Shown here: positions 1 to 8,470 of the stretch, one piece after another
Numbering within the stretch: position 1 is the first letter of the stretch
How the letters are laid out: the number at the start of each line of letters is the position of its first letter
Source: Anaerolinea thermophila
Lineage (GTDB): Bacteria > Chloroflexota > Anaerolineae > Anaerolineales > Anaerolineaceae
Direction: 5' to 3'
NCBI RefSeq assembly: GCF_020723905.1
Contig: NZ_DYHZ01000009.1
Coordinates: 1 to 64,000 of the forward strand
Length of the DNA: 64,000 nucleotides
Notes under the pieces: generated by a model
Seen by the model: the letters and a program-made list of their open reading frames with translations, nothing else
What the model was told of the DNA's origin: nothing
The model's database searches: none
Translations under genes and position numbers: made by a program

Positions 1-55
1 AAAGATGATCCACCGGGGACTCGAATAGCATCCCCTCCACGGGGACCCCGAACCC
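1..55 (-). repeat. Broken partial copy of the tRNA-Lys 3' half
   Basis: Bases 1-24 and 45-55 are identical to bases 67-90 and 91-101, which form the T arm, acceptor 3' strand and trailing bases of the intact tRNA-Lys just downstream. In this copy the two blocks are split by about 20 extra bases (25-44), so it cannot fold as a tRNA. It may be a remnant of a tandem tRNA array, a scar of an element that integrated at the tRNA 3' end, or an assembly artefact; the window edge prevents a decision. Confidence 0.7.
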
Positions 56-71
56 GGATTAAATAAAAAGA

Positions 72-144
72 TGATCCACCGGGGACTCGAACCCCGAACC
101 CACTGATTAAGAGTCAGTTGCTCTGCCAGTTGAGCTAGTGGACC
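72..144 (-). tRNA. tRNA-Lys (CTT anticodon)
   Basis: The reverse complement folds into a full cloverleaf of 73 bases. The 7-bp acceptor stem pairs GGTCCAC with GTGGATC (one G-T pair), followed by discriminator A. The anticodon loop is CTCTTAA with anticodon CTT, and the T arm has the usual GTTCGAGTC core. CCA is not encoded. Confidence 0.95.
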
Positions 145-403
145 GTGCTTTCGCGCCCGTATTATAACGCAATTTAGGTGAAGGGTCAAATCGTTTTTTG
201 GAGAGATTGTTGAAAGGACTTTGCTTCCTGGTATTTCAGACAGGTTCCAACCCGTTCATCTATTTCACCTGAGCATCCTTCCAAGACCTGAATTCCAGGC
301 TTATACACGGTTTATCTTCCTTTCATCATTTCAATAAAAGACGATACAATACTGACGCAATTTCCCGGGTGGAGCAACCGCCCAAGATTTATGGAGAAAC
401 GTT

Positions 404-985
404 ATGGAAACACTGGAAACCATTCGCAAACGATGCAGTTTGAAATCATCCATTTCCCCACAAGAGATCGGGGCTGAAGTCATCCATGCCGTTCTGGATG
501 CTGCCCGCTATGCCGCCTCTTCGCGAAATCATCAGCCATGGCGATTTGTCGTCGTGCAGGGACAGTCTGCCGTGCAGGCGCTGGTGGATGCGGCGGTAAG
601 CGGCACCAACGCAGTGATTCGTGAAGCGCCGGTAGTCATTGCCGTATGCGCCCGTCCACAGGACGATTCCATCAGCAACGGCAGAGAGTACTATCTGTTC
701 GACACCGGTATGGCGGTTGCCAACCTGCTTCTCGCCGCCACCGATTTCGGGCTGGTGACGCACCCCATGGCAGGTTTTGACGAGGAAGCCCTCAAGCGCC
801 ATCTTAACATTCCAGAGGATGTGCGCGTGATCATGATTACACCGCTGGCATATCCGGCAGCCGGCTCATATGACGAAGCCGCCCGCGAACGCTTGAATCA
901 ACGCACCCGCAAGGCATTTGAAGAAGTGGTCTTTTTCAATCGCTGGGGAGAGACTCAACCTGCCAGTGAAGCGATACAGGCTTAA
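404..985 (+). CDS. Nitroreductase family flavoprotein
   Basis: This 193-residue protein belongs to the nitroreductase fold, whose members use FMN and NAD(P)H to reduce nitro groups, quinones or related substrates in the cytoplasm. Visible family features are the N-terminal RKRCSLKSS segment, which follows the RRS-type FMN-phosphate motif of the family, the ARYAASSRNHQPWRF motif (about residues 34-48) and the conserved YLFDTGMAVANLLLAA helix near residues 97-112. The start at 404 is the first ATG in frame, with GGAG about 8 bases upstream. A TACAAT box near 353-358 may serve as the -10. It is a lone gene between two tRNA genes on the other strand. The substrate cannot be deduced. Confidence 0.88.
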   Translation: METLETIRKRCSLKSSISPQEIGAEVIHAVLDAARYAASSRNHQPWRFVVVQGQSAVQALVDAAVSGTNAVIREAPVVIAVCARPQDDSISNGREYYLFDTGMAVANLLLAATDFGLVTHPMAGFDEEALKRHLNIPEDVRVIMITPLAYPAAGSYDEAARERLNQRTRKAFEEVVFFNRWGETQPASEAIQA

Positions 986-1029
986 AGCAAACAGACGCCC
1001 GGCGTTGGCGTCTGTTGAGGAAACTTGTG

Positions 1030-1104
1030 TGGGCGCGGAGGGGCTCGAACCCCCGAACCTCACGGATGTGAACCGTGCGCTCTGACCAACTGAGCTACGC
1101 GCCC
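1030..1104 (-). tRNA. tRNA-Val (CAC anticodon)
   Basis: The reverse complement gives a cloverleaf of 75 bases. The acceptor stem GGGCGCG pairs perfectly with CGCGCCC, and the discriminator is A. The anticodon stem CACGG/CCGTG closes loop TTCACAT, giving anticodon CAC. The T arm is GGGGGTTCGAGCCCC. CCA is not encoded. Confidence 0.96.
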
Positions 1105-1226
1105 AACAGGTGTTTGCATTATATCAAAAGCCGTTCGGATTGACAAGGAAATCCCGGAAGCATTTCTTCACGTTTCCCCCACAACCGGTATAATTAGGCA
1201 ACACGCACACGCAAGGAGGTGCCTGC

Positions 1227-1517
1227 ATGTCCCTCACGCTGGCTGAGGTTGAACACATTGCCCGTCTGGCACGACTGGAACTCTCTGAAGAAGAAAAAAT
1301 CCGCTTCCGTGAGCAGTTATCGGCAATTCTGGATTACGCCGCCCGCCTGCAGGAAGTGGATACCCGGAACATCTCACCCACGGCATGGACGGTGAACGTC
1401 CAGGCGCCTCTGCGTGAAGATGTGCCCGCTCAGGGATTGCCCACCTCTGAAGTTCTAAGCAATGCTCCCCAGGTGCAGGACAATCAGTTCCGCGTGCCGC
1501 CCGTGCTGGAGGGATAA
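1227..1517 (+). CDS. gatC: Asp-tRNA(Asn)/Glu-tRNA(Gln) amidotransferase subunit C
   Basis: GatC is the small scaffold subunit of the GatCAB complex, which converts mischarged Glu-tRNA(Gln) or Asp-tRNA(Asn) into the correct aminoacyl-tRNA. The 96-residue length is normal. The family pattern LAEVEHIARLARLELSEEE is at the N terminus, and the C-terminal LREDVPAQGLP segment matches the part that wraps GatA. AAGGAGGTGCCTGC precedes the ATG, and a TATAAT box lies at 1189-1194. The stop is 1 base before the GTG start of gatA, so the two are translated together. gatB is not in this window. Confidence 0.95.
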   Translation: MSLTLAEVEHIARLARLELSEEEKIRFREQLSAILDYAARLQEVDTRNISPTAWTVNVQAPLREDVPAQGLPTSEVLSNAPQVQDNQFRVPPVLEG

Positions 1518-1518
1518 G

Positions 1519-3009
1519 GTGAGCGAACTGACTGATCTGTCGGTTCCCGAGTTGCTGGCAGGCATGCGCCGCGGCGATTTCTCTGCCGTGGAGGTGACCC
1601 GCGCTTTTCTGAGGGCCATCGAGTGCCTTGAACCGTCCCTGCACACCCTCATCACCTTTACCCCCGAACTGGCAGTGCGCATGGCAGAAGAAGCCGACCG
1701 GCGGTACCGCGCCTGGCGTCATGAAGGATCGTCAACTGAAGCCGCCCTGCCCCCCTTACTGGGTATTCCGATCATGATCAAGGACGTGCTGTGTCTGAAG
1801 GGGGTACCCTGCACCTGTGGATCGCGCATTCTACAGGACTTTGTCCCACCCTACACGGCAACTGCCGTGCAACGTTTGCTGGATGCCGGGGTGGTGGTGC
1901 TGGGAAAAACCAACACCGATGAATTTGCCATGGGCTCTTCGACCGAAAATTCCGCCTTTGGCGCCACCCGCAACCCGTGGAATCCTGAGCATGTTCCCGG
2001 CGGGTCTTCTGGTGGAAGCGCCAGCGCCGTTGCCGCCCGCATGACCCCCGCAGCCCTGGGGTCGGATACCGGTGGGAGCATCCGCCAGCCCGCCGCCTAC
2101 TGCGGCGTGACCGGCATCAAACCCACCTATGGGCGCGTTTCACGCTACGGACTGGTGGCTTACGGCTCGTCGCTGGATACGGTAGGCGTGTTTGCCCGCA
2201 GCGCCGCCGAAACAGCCCTGTTCTTCTCCCTGATGGCAGGGCACGATCCCCTGGATTCGACTTCTGCGCGTGAGCCCGTGCCGCCCGTGAGCCTGCCCGA
2301 TACCCCCAATTTGAACGGACTGCGCATCGGCGTGCCGGAAGAGTATTTCATCTCCGGCATGTCTGCCGAGGTGGAACAAGCCGTGCGCAACGCCATTGCT
2401 CAGATGGAACATCTGGGCGCCACTGTGCAGAACGTGCGCCTGCCTCACACCGGATACGCCCTGCCCGTGTACTACCTGATTGCCCCTGCAGAAGCCTCTG
2501 CCAACCTGGCGCGCTACGATGGGGTGCGCTTTGGTTACCGCGCCCCCGCTGAGCGCCTGTGGGAAATGTTCGACCGCACCCGCGGCAACGGCTTTGGCGC
2601 CGAAGTCAAGCGGCGCATCATGCTGGGCACGTATGCCCTCTCTGCCGGGTATTACGATGCCTACTACGCACAGGCGCAGAAGGTACGCACCCTCATCCGT
2701 CAGGATTTTCTGGATGCCTTCCAGCAGGTGGATGTGATCGCCTGCCCGGTAGCACCCACACCCGCCTTCCGCATCGGTGAACACACCGACGACCCCCTTG
2801 CCATGTATCTGGAAGACATCTTCACCCTGCCTGCCAACCTTGCCGGCATTCCCGGACTGGCATTTCCAGCGGGTTTCAGCGCAACCGGACTGCCCATCGG
2901 CATGCAGTTAATGAGCGCTCCCTTCCGCGAGGAAATCCTCTTCCACACGGCTCATGCCTATCAACAGGTCACGGACTGGCACACCCGCCGTCCGCCCCTC
3001 ACCCCCTGA
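1519..3009 (+). CDS. gatA: Asp-tRNA(Asn)/Glu-tRNA(Gln) amidotransferase subunit A
   Basis: GatA is the glutaminase subunit of GatCAB and releases ammonia from glutamine. This is an amidase-signature protein of 496 residues. The Ser-cisSer-Lys catalytic triad is visible at Lys88 (IMIKD), Ser163 (PGGSSGG) and Ser187 (DTGGSIR), with the spacing known for GatA. I chose the GTG at 1519 because GGAGGG lies just upstream at 1508-1513 and the protein then begins at the normal family position. An in-frame ATG at 1462 would sit inside gatC and add 19 unrelated residues. It is transcribed with gatC. Confidence 0.95.
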   Translation: MSELTDLSVPELLAGMRRGDFSAVEVTRAFLRAIECLEPSLHTLITFTPELAVRMAEEADRRYRAWRHEGSSTEAALPPLLGIPIMIKDVLCLKGVPCTCGSRILQDFVPPYTATAVQRLLDAGVVVLGKTNTDEFAMGSSTENSAFGATRNPWNPEHVPGGSSGGSASAVAARMTPAALGSDTGGSIRQPAAYCGVTGIKPTYGRVSRYGLVAYGSSLDTVGVFARSAAETALFFSLMAGHDPLDSTSAREPVPPVSLPDTPNLNGLRIGVPEEYFISGMSAEVEQAVRNAIAQMEHLGATVQNVRLPHTGYALPVYYLIAPAEASANLARYDGVRFGYRAPAERLWEMFDRTRGNGFGAEVKRRIMLGTYALSAGYYDAYYAQAQKVRTLIRQDFLDAFQQVDVIACPVAPTPAFRIGEHTDDPLAMYLEDIFTLPANLAGIPGLAFPAGFSATGLPIGMQLMSAPFREEILFHTAHAYQQVTDWHTRRPPLTP

Positions 3010-3036
3010 AACCATTATCTGTACAAAGGAGATTCT

Positions 3037-4728
3037 ATGTTCGATCAACTTCCCACCGACCCCGCTGAACTGCGCAACTGGACGTGGGCGGATTTTGCGC
3101 CCTACTACGACGACCTGAAAAAACGCCCGCTCTCTCCAGCCTCGCTGACCGAATGGCTGAAGGACTGGACGCGGGTTGCCGAACGGGTGGATGAACTCTA
3201 CAACCGCCTGTATGTCGCGGTGACGGTCAACACTGCGGATGAGGAAAGCCGCGCTCTCTACATGCGCTACCTCGACGAGACCTACACGCAATCTATGGAA
3301 GCCGAACAGGCGTTGAAGGAAAAATTGCTCCACAGCGGGCTGAAACCCGAGGGATTTGAGATTCCCCTGCGCAACATGCATGCCGAGGCAGAACTGTTCC
3401 GTCCCGAAAACCTGCCTCTGCTGGCGGAAGAACAGAAACTCACCAAGGAATACGACCGCATTGTCGGTGCCCAAACCGTACAATGGGAAGGCGAGGAAAA
3501 AACTCTCACCGCCCTGACTCCCTACCTGCATGACCCCAACCGCAATTTGCGCGAAAAGGTGTGGCGGCTCTCTGCCGAAAGACGTCTTGCCGACCGGCAG
3601 GCGCTGAACGACCTGTGGGTGCAATTGCTGGAACTGCGTCAGCGCATTGCCGCCAATGCCGGTGCACCCGATTACCGCGCTTACCGCTGGAAGCAAATGC
3701 TGCGGTTCGACTACACCCCCGAAGACAGCAAACGCTTCTGCGCCGCCATTGAAGAAGCCGTGGTGCCCGCCGCCCGTCAACTGCGCGAGGAACGCCGCAG
3801 GCAAATGAACCTGCCCGCTCTGCGCCCCTGGGATGTAGATGTCGATCCGCTGGGACGCCCCGGTTTGCGCCCGTTTGACTCGGTAGAAGCCTTCGAACAG
3901 GGTATCTCTGCCATCTTCCATCACATTGATCCGGTGCTGGGCGAGCGCTTCGACATCATGCGGCGCGAACACCTGCTGGATCTGGATAACCGCAAGAACA
4001 AAGCCCCCGGCGGGTACTGTACATCCTTTGCAGTGGCACGCAAACCTTTCATCTTTATGAACGCGGTCGGCACACAGGACGACGTCTCCACACTGCTGCA
4101 CGAGGGCGGACACGCCTTCCACGTATTTGAAAGTGCCGCCCTGCCTTACATGCAGCAGTTGAATGTGCCCATGGAATTTGCTGAGGTGGCTTCGATGAGC
4201 ATGGAATACCTCGGGTTGCCCTTCCTCACCCGCGAGCACGGCGCATTCTATGACCCCGAAGACGCCCGGCGCGCCCGCTGGGAGCAGTTTGAAAAAGCCA
4301 TCCTCTTCTGGCCCTACATGGCAGTAGTGGACTCATTCCAGCACTGGGTGTACGAACATCCCCACCTTGCCACTGATCCCGCCGAGTGTGATAAGACCTG
4401 GAGTGACCTGTGGCGGCGCTTCATGGTAGGCGTGGACGAGAGCGGCTTTGAGGATGTGGTTGCTACGGGCTGGCACAGGAAACTGCACATCTTCCAGGTG
4501 CCCTTCTATTATGTAGAATACGGACTGGCGCAGTTAGGCGCGGCTCAGGTGTGGTTGAACTCGCTCAAAGACCGCACGGGAGCGGTGCAGGCGTACCGCA
4601 AAGCGCTCTCGCTGGGCGGCACAGTCACCCTTCCGCAGTTGTATGAGACCGCAGGCGCCCGCCTTGCCTTTGACGCCGAAACCCTGCGCCGCGTGGTGGA
4701 CGCCATGCTCTCCGCCATGCAGGCATAA
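3037..4728 (+). CDS. M3 family zinc oligopeptidase (PepF-like)
   Basis: This 563-residue cytoplasmic metallopeptidase is of the M3 (thimet oligopeptidase/oligoendopeptidase F) family, which trims short peptides. The zinc motif HEGGH is at residues 355-359 (LLHEGGHAFH), followed by EFAEVASMSMEYL, which supplies the third zinc ligand and matches the M3 signature. The N-terminal two-thirds is helical, as in the family. AAAGGAG is 6 bases before the ATG. It starts 27 bases after gatA and may be co-transcribed with it. The exact subfamily is not certain. Confidence 0.92.
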   Translation: MFDQLPTDPAELRNWTWADFAPYYDDLKKRPLSPASLTEWLKDWTRVAERVDELYNRLYVAVTVNTADEESRALYMRYLDETYTQSMEAEQALKEKLLHSGLKPEGFEIPLRNMHAEAELFRPENLPLLAEEQKLTKEYDRIVGAQTVQWEGEEKTLTALTPYLHDPNRNLREKVWRLSAERRLADRQALNDLWVQLLELRQRIAANAGAPDYRAYRWKQMLRFDYTPEDSKRFCAAIEEAVVPAARQLREERRRQMNLPALRPWDVDVDPLGRPGLRPFDSVEAFEQGISAIFHHIDPVLGERFDIMRREHLLDLDNRKNKAPGGYCTSFAVARKPFIFMNAVGTQDDVSTLLHEGGHAFHVFESAALPYMQQLNVPMEFAEVASMSMEYLGLPFLTREHGAFYDPEDARRARWEQFEKAILFWPYMAVVDSFQHWVYEHPHLATDPAECDKTWSDLWRRFMVGVDESGFEDVVATGWHRKLHIFQVPFYYVEYGLAQLGAAQVWLNSLKDRTGAVQAYRKALSLGGTVTLPQLYETAGARLAFDAETLRRVVDAMLSAMQA

Positions 4729-4837
4729 CCCGCCAGAATGGGGATTAGATTCCCCCAGAAATGATGACGTTTAGAACGCGAAAGGCCATTTTGAGAATGA
4801 TACAATCAAACCAGAACATTCTTCAAGGGGAGATGGA

Positions 4838-5848
4838 ATGACACAACCGACGCTGAAAATCGCTATTCCCATGGCCGGGCTGGGTACGCGCATGCGTCCG
4901 CACACATGGAGCAAGCCGAAACCGCTGGTCTCGCTGGCGGGTAAAACCGTGCTGGATTACGTTCTCGAACAGTTCAGCACCATCCCCTCCGAGTTTGACG
5001 TGGAATACATCTTCATCGTCGGTCCTCAGGGGGATCAGATTCGTGAATACATGGAAGAGCACCATCCGCAGAAGAAAGTGCAGTACGTCCTGCAAGCCGA
5101 GATGCGCGGACAATCGCACGCGCTGTATCTGGCGCGGGAACATTTACGCGGTCCCATGCTGATGGCGTTTTCCGACACCCTGGTGGAGACAGATTTTTCC
5201 TTCCTCAAGCAAAACGCTCAGGATGCCATTGCCTGGGTTAAGCCCGTGCCCGATCCGCGACGTTTCGGCGTGGTGGAACTGGATGAGCAGGGCTGGGTGC
5301 GCCGCCTCATTGAGAAACCCAGCGATATGCGCAACAATCTGGTCATTGTGGGCTTCTACTACTTTCCCAGTGGCGAAGCACTCATCGAAGCCATCGAAGA
5401 ACAAATGAACCGCAACGTGCTTCTCAAGAATGAATTTTTCCTTGCCGATGCGGTCAACATCCTGCTGGAGCGCGGGACGCGCATGACTACCCGGCAGGTT
5501 GAAGTCTGGCTGGATGCCGGCACCCCCGAGTCTCTGCTGGAAACCAACCGCTACCTGCTGGATCATGGGCGGGATAACACCGCCGAGGCGGCTCGCCCGG
5601 GGGTGACCATCGTGCCGCCGGTGTTCATTCACCCCAGCGCGCACATTGAAGCCTCCGTCATCGGTCCGCACGTTTCCATCGGTGCGGAGTGCACCCTGCG
5701 CCGCGCCATTGTGTCCAATTCCATTATTGACGAAGGCTCAGAAATCGAGGATATTGCCATCGAAGCCTCACTGCTGGGCAGGCATGTCAGTCTGCATGGA
5801 ACCCCGCTACACCTCAATCTGGGCGACCAATCGTGGGCAGTACGTTAA
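4838..5848 (+). CDS. Sugar-1-phosphate nucleotidyltransferase with beta-helix tail
   Basis: This 336-residue protein transfers a nucleotidyl group onto a sugar phosphate. The N-terminal nucleotide-binding signature IPMAGLGTRMRPHTWSKPKPL (residues 9-29) is characteristic of the NTP_transferase fold, followed by the LVSLAGKTVLDYVL segment. A C-terminal hexapeptide-type left-handed helix (about residues 255-330, IHPSAHIEASVIGPHVSIGAEC and on) resembles bifunctional GlmU-like enzymes. It could be glucose-1-phosphate thymidylyl- or uridylyltransferase or mannose-1-phosphate guanylyltransferase; the sequence does not decide. The ribosome site is AAGGGGAG before the ATG. Confidence 0.88.
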   Translation: MTQPTLKIAIPMAGLGTRMRPHTWSKPKPLVSLAGKTVLDYVLEQFSTIPSEFDVEYIFIVGPQGDQIREYMEEHHPQKKVQYVLQAEMRGQSHALYLAREHLRGPMLMAFSDTLVETDFSFLKQNAQDAIAWVKPVPDPRRFGVVELDEQGWVRRLIEKPSDMRNNLVIVGFYYFPSGEALIEAIEEQMNRNVLLKNEFFLADAVNILLERGTRMTTRQVEVWLDAGTPESLLETNRYLLDHGRDNTAEAARPGVTIVPPVFIHPSAHIEASVIGPHVSIGAECTLRRAIVSNSIIDEGSEIEDIAIEASLLGRHVSLHGTPLHLNLGDQSWAVR

Positions 5849-5853
5849 GGACT

Positions 5854-6072
5854 ATGCTGAACGTGCGGGTAGAATGTCGCTCCGAGTACACCTATCCCCA
5901 GCGCCCGGTAGCGCTCTGGTTTGACCAGAACCGCGTCGAGGTCGCCGAAGTGGAGTCCGAGAGCCGCACCCCGCAAGGAAAAGTGTTCCGGGTCCGTCTG
6001 GCTAATGGACGGTGCTTTGAACTGCTGTACGAGGAACTGACGGACGCATGGAGCGTCCGTGAAACTGCCTGA
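5854..6072 (+). CDS. Small conserved-looking protein of unknown function
   Basis: A 72-residue, charged, beta-rich protein (NVRVECRSEYTYPQRPVALW, then RVEVAEVESE and KVFRVRLANGRCFELLYEE). I do not recognise the family. It fits tightly between the nucleotidyltransferase (stop at 5848) and the aminotransferase on the same strand, and the pattern is protein-like, so I treat it as real. The ATG at 5854 has AAGG 3-4 bases upstream; a GTG at 5833 in the same frame would overlap the previous gene by 16 bases and is the alternative start. Confidence 0.6.
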   Translation: MLNVRVECRSEYTYPQRPVALWFDQNRVEVAEVESESRTPQGKVFRVRLANGRCFELLYEELTDAWSVRETA

Positions 6073-6088
6073 ACTCTGTGGAGTTGCC

Positions 6089-7246
6089 ATGCGCGAAACT
6101 TTTCTGAACCATCGCATTCGTGGGCTTCGCCCTTCTGCCATTCGGAAATTCTTTGATATTGCCGCCACCATGCAAGATGTGATCTCGCTGGGGATTGGCG
6201 AACCGGATTTCGACACCCCCGCCCCCATCGTACAGGCGGGAATCCGCTCCCTGCAAGCCGGACACACCCATTACACCTCCAACAGCGGGATCATGGAACT
6301 GCGTCAGGCGCTGGCAGAACACCTGGAGCGCCTTTACGGTGTGCACTATGACCCAACAGAAATCATCATCACGGTAGGCGGGTCAGAAGCGCTCTACCTT
6401 GCCGCTTCGGCAACCCTGGACCCCGGCGATGAGGTGATCATCCCCACACCGTGCTTCGTGTCCTATCAGGCACAGGTGCATATGGCAGGCGGCGTGCCGG
6501 TAGAAGTGCCCTGCCGCATGGAAAACAACTTCGAAGTCGCTCCTGAAGACGTTGCCGCCGCCATCACCCCGCGCACCAAAGCCATCCTGCTGGGCTTCCC
6601 CAGCAACCCCACCGGTGCGGTAGCCCGGCGCGAAACCCTGATGGAAATTGCCCGCCTTGCAGAAGAGCACGACCTGCTGGTGCTGTCGGATGAAATCTAT
6701 GACCGGCTGGTTTATGACGGGGAACACGTCTGTTTCCCCTCCCTGCCGGGGATGTGGAAGCGCACCATCCTGCTGGGCGGATTCTCCAAAGACTACGCCA
6801 TGACCGGCTGGCGCATCGGATACGCCGCCGCGCCACATGCCATCCTGCAGGGGCTACTGCGCCTGCACCAGTACACGGTGATGTGCGCCTCGACAACCGC
6901 CCAGATGGCGGCAATCGAAGCCCTGCGCAACGGCGAGGAGTACGTCCAGCAAATGGTCGCCGAGTACGATCGCCGCCGCCGCCTCATCGTCAAAGGCTTA
7001 AACGAGATTGGACTGCCCACTTTTGAACCCAAAGGGGCATTTTACGCTTTCCCCAAGGTGAGCGTGACCGGACTGGATGATGAGACCTTCGCCAGCCGTC
7101 TGCTCACCGAAGAGCGGGTGGCGGTTATTCCGGGATCCGGTTTTGGGGCAGGCGGAGAGGGACATGTGCGCTGTTCCTACGCCACCGCATACGAAAAACT
7201 GGAAGAAGCCCTGCGCCGCATGGAGCGCTTCGTCAACCGCCTGTAA
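6089..7246 (+). CDS. PLP-dependent class I/II aminotransferase
   Basis: A fold-type I aminotransferase of 385 residues, in the aspartate/aromatic aminotransferase group. The PLP lysine is Lys234 in GGFSKDYAMTGWRIGY. The phosphate and ring contacts are seen in VGGSEALYLA (residues 96-105), FPSNPTGA (170-177) and SDEIYDRLVY (200-209), and GIGEPDFDTP (35-44) is the usual N-terminal substrate loop. I chose the ATG at 6089 because GGAG lies 5 bases upstream and the family normally begins near here; a longer frame from 6059 overlaps the small upstream gene. Substrate specificity is not clear. Confidence 0.92.
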   Translation: MRETFLNHRIRGLRPSAIRKFFDIAATMQDVISLGIGEPDFDTPAPIVQAGIRSLQAGHTHYTSNSGIMELRQALAEHLERLYGVHYDPTEIIITVGGSEALYLAASATLDPGDEVIIPTPCFVSYQAQVHMAGGVPVEVPCRMENNFEVAPEDVAAAITPRTKAILLGFPSNPTGAVARRETLMEIARLAEEHDLLVLSDEIYDRLVYDGEHVCFPSLPGMWKRTILLGGFSKDYAMTGWRIGYAAAPHAILQGLLRLHQYTVMCASTTAQMAAIEALRNGEEYVQQMVAEYDRRRRLIVKGLNEIGLPTFEPKGAFYAFPKVSVTGLDDETFASRLLTEERVAVIPGSGFGAGGEGHVRCSYATAYEKLEEALRRMERFVNRL

Positions 7247-7271
7247 CCGGGCGCTTCCCCATAAGAAAGAC

Positions 7272-7308
7272 ACAAACATCCCCGAAGGGTTTCCCCGGGG
7301 ATGTTTGT
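7272..7308. terminator. Bidirectional hairpin between convergent genes
   Basis: A perfect 13-bp stem (7272-7284 with 7296-7308) closes an 11-base loop between the convergent aminotransferase and asparaginase genes. Read on the minus strand it is followed by a T-rich stretch (TCTTTCTTAT), so it suits termination of the minus-strand gene best. Confidence 0.75.
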
Positions 7309-7436
7309 TCTGGAAAGATCCACTGAAGCGCACAGAAAAAGAAACGATTGCTAAAAAAAACCGGTCAACCTGGCGTTCTCCCGGAAGATGGCTTCATCCG
7401 GCTGGCATCAATTCATGCCCTTCTTCGGCGCAAGCC

Positions 7437-8468
7437 TTACCACTCAAAGCACGGGCGGATTTCCCCAATCTCCAGTTTGCGCCAGTTGTACAGCGGACGG
7501 CGGTCGAATTTTGCCAGCGCAGCCTGTTCTTCAGCAGTCAGCACGCCCAGCAGACGCAAAACCTGCACTGCCACCAGCGAAACGGCCCGTCCGCCGGTGT
7601 CGCCATCCGAAATCTTGATGGCAATGCCCATGCCGGGCGATCCGGGTCCCAGCACGCCGGGGCGCACTCCCATACCCTGATATCCCTCGGCTCCGCCTTT
7701 TGCCACCACCTTCCCGCCGGTCACCTGCATCAGCACGGTGTCAAAGCGGTCGGGACCGGCAACCATGTCGGGGTTCGTGGTCATGGCGTCAAAAATGCGC
7801 CTCAGAGCAGAACCGCGCGGTTCGGGTAAACGGTCAGGATCCGCCAGCAGAGCGTAAGCATGAGCGGCGTTCTGTAACGGCGCGGCAAAGGTGGGCGCCG
7901 AACAGCCATCAATGCCAATGGGCACATCTTCAGGTGCCATGCGCACCATCTCGGCAAAAGTCTGCAGGATGCGCTTCTGCCAGGGATGTTCAGTATTGAG
8001 GTAATCCTCCAGTGCAAAACGGTTGAACTGGCATCCTGCCAGCATGCCGGTATGCTTGCCCGAGCAGTTGTGGCGGTTCTGCGTAGGGGCTTCCCCGCGG
8101 GCGCGCAGGGCCTGGGCTGTGGCATCGTGCAGAGGATAGTGTGTGCCGCACAGCAGATTGCTCTCGCTGATGCCGATTTTTGCCTGCAAGCCTTTCAACA
8201 CAGAGACATGATCCTCCGTCCCGGAATGCGAAGCGCAGATGATTGCCAGTTCGCGCGGGGTGATGCCGAAAGCATCCACCACGCCCGATTCGACCAGTGG
8301 AAGCGCCTGAAATGGCTTGGCAGAAGAGCGCAGGTTGGCAACATGGTCAGGATTGCCCATCGCGGCAATTAACTTACCGGTGGCATCCACCACTGCCAGC
8401 GCGCCAAAATGAACAGACTCAACCAGCGGACCCCGGGTGAGTTCAACGAGCGGTTGATATGGATTCAT
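7437..8468 (-). CDS. Asparaginase of the type II PF06089 family
   Basis: This 343-residue protein matches the family first described as rhizobial asparaginase, which is unrelated in fold to E. coli AnsA/AnsB and hydrolyses asparagine to aspartate and ammonia. Features seen are RSSAKPFQALPLVESG (about 48-63), ICASHSGTEDH (about 77-87), HNCSGKHTGML (about 133-143) and IGIDGCSAPTFA (about 183-194), the conserved Ser/Lys/Cys-containing blocks of the family. GAGGAG precedes the ATG and lies within the last codons of the upstream gene, so the two are translationally linked. Confidence 0.9.
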   Translation of the reverse strand: MNPYQPLVELTRGPLVESVHFGALAVVDATGKLIAAMGNPDHVANLRSSAKPFQALPLVESGVVDAFGITPRELAIICASHSGTEDHVSVLKGLQAKIGISESNLLCGTHYPLHDATAQALRARGEAPTQNRHNCSGKHTGMLAGCQFNRFALEDYLNTEHPWQKRILQTFAEMVRMAPEDVPIGIDGCSAPTFAAPLQNAAHAYALLADPDRLPEPRGSALRRIFDAMTTNPDMVAGPDRFDTVLMQVTGGKVVAKGGAEGYQGMGVRPGVLGPGSPGMGIAIKISDGDTGGRAVSLVAVQVLRLLGVLTAEEQAALAKFDRRPLYNWRKLEIGEIRPCFEW

Positions 8469-8470
8469 GC

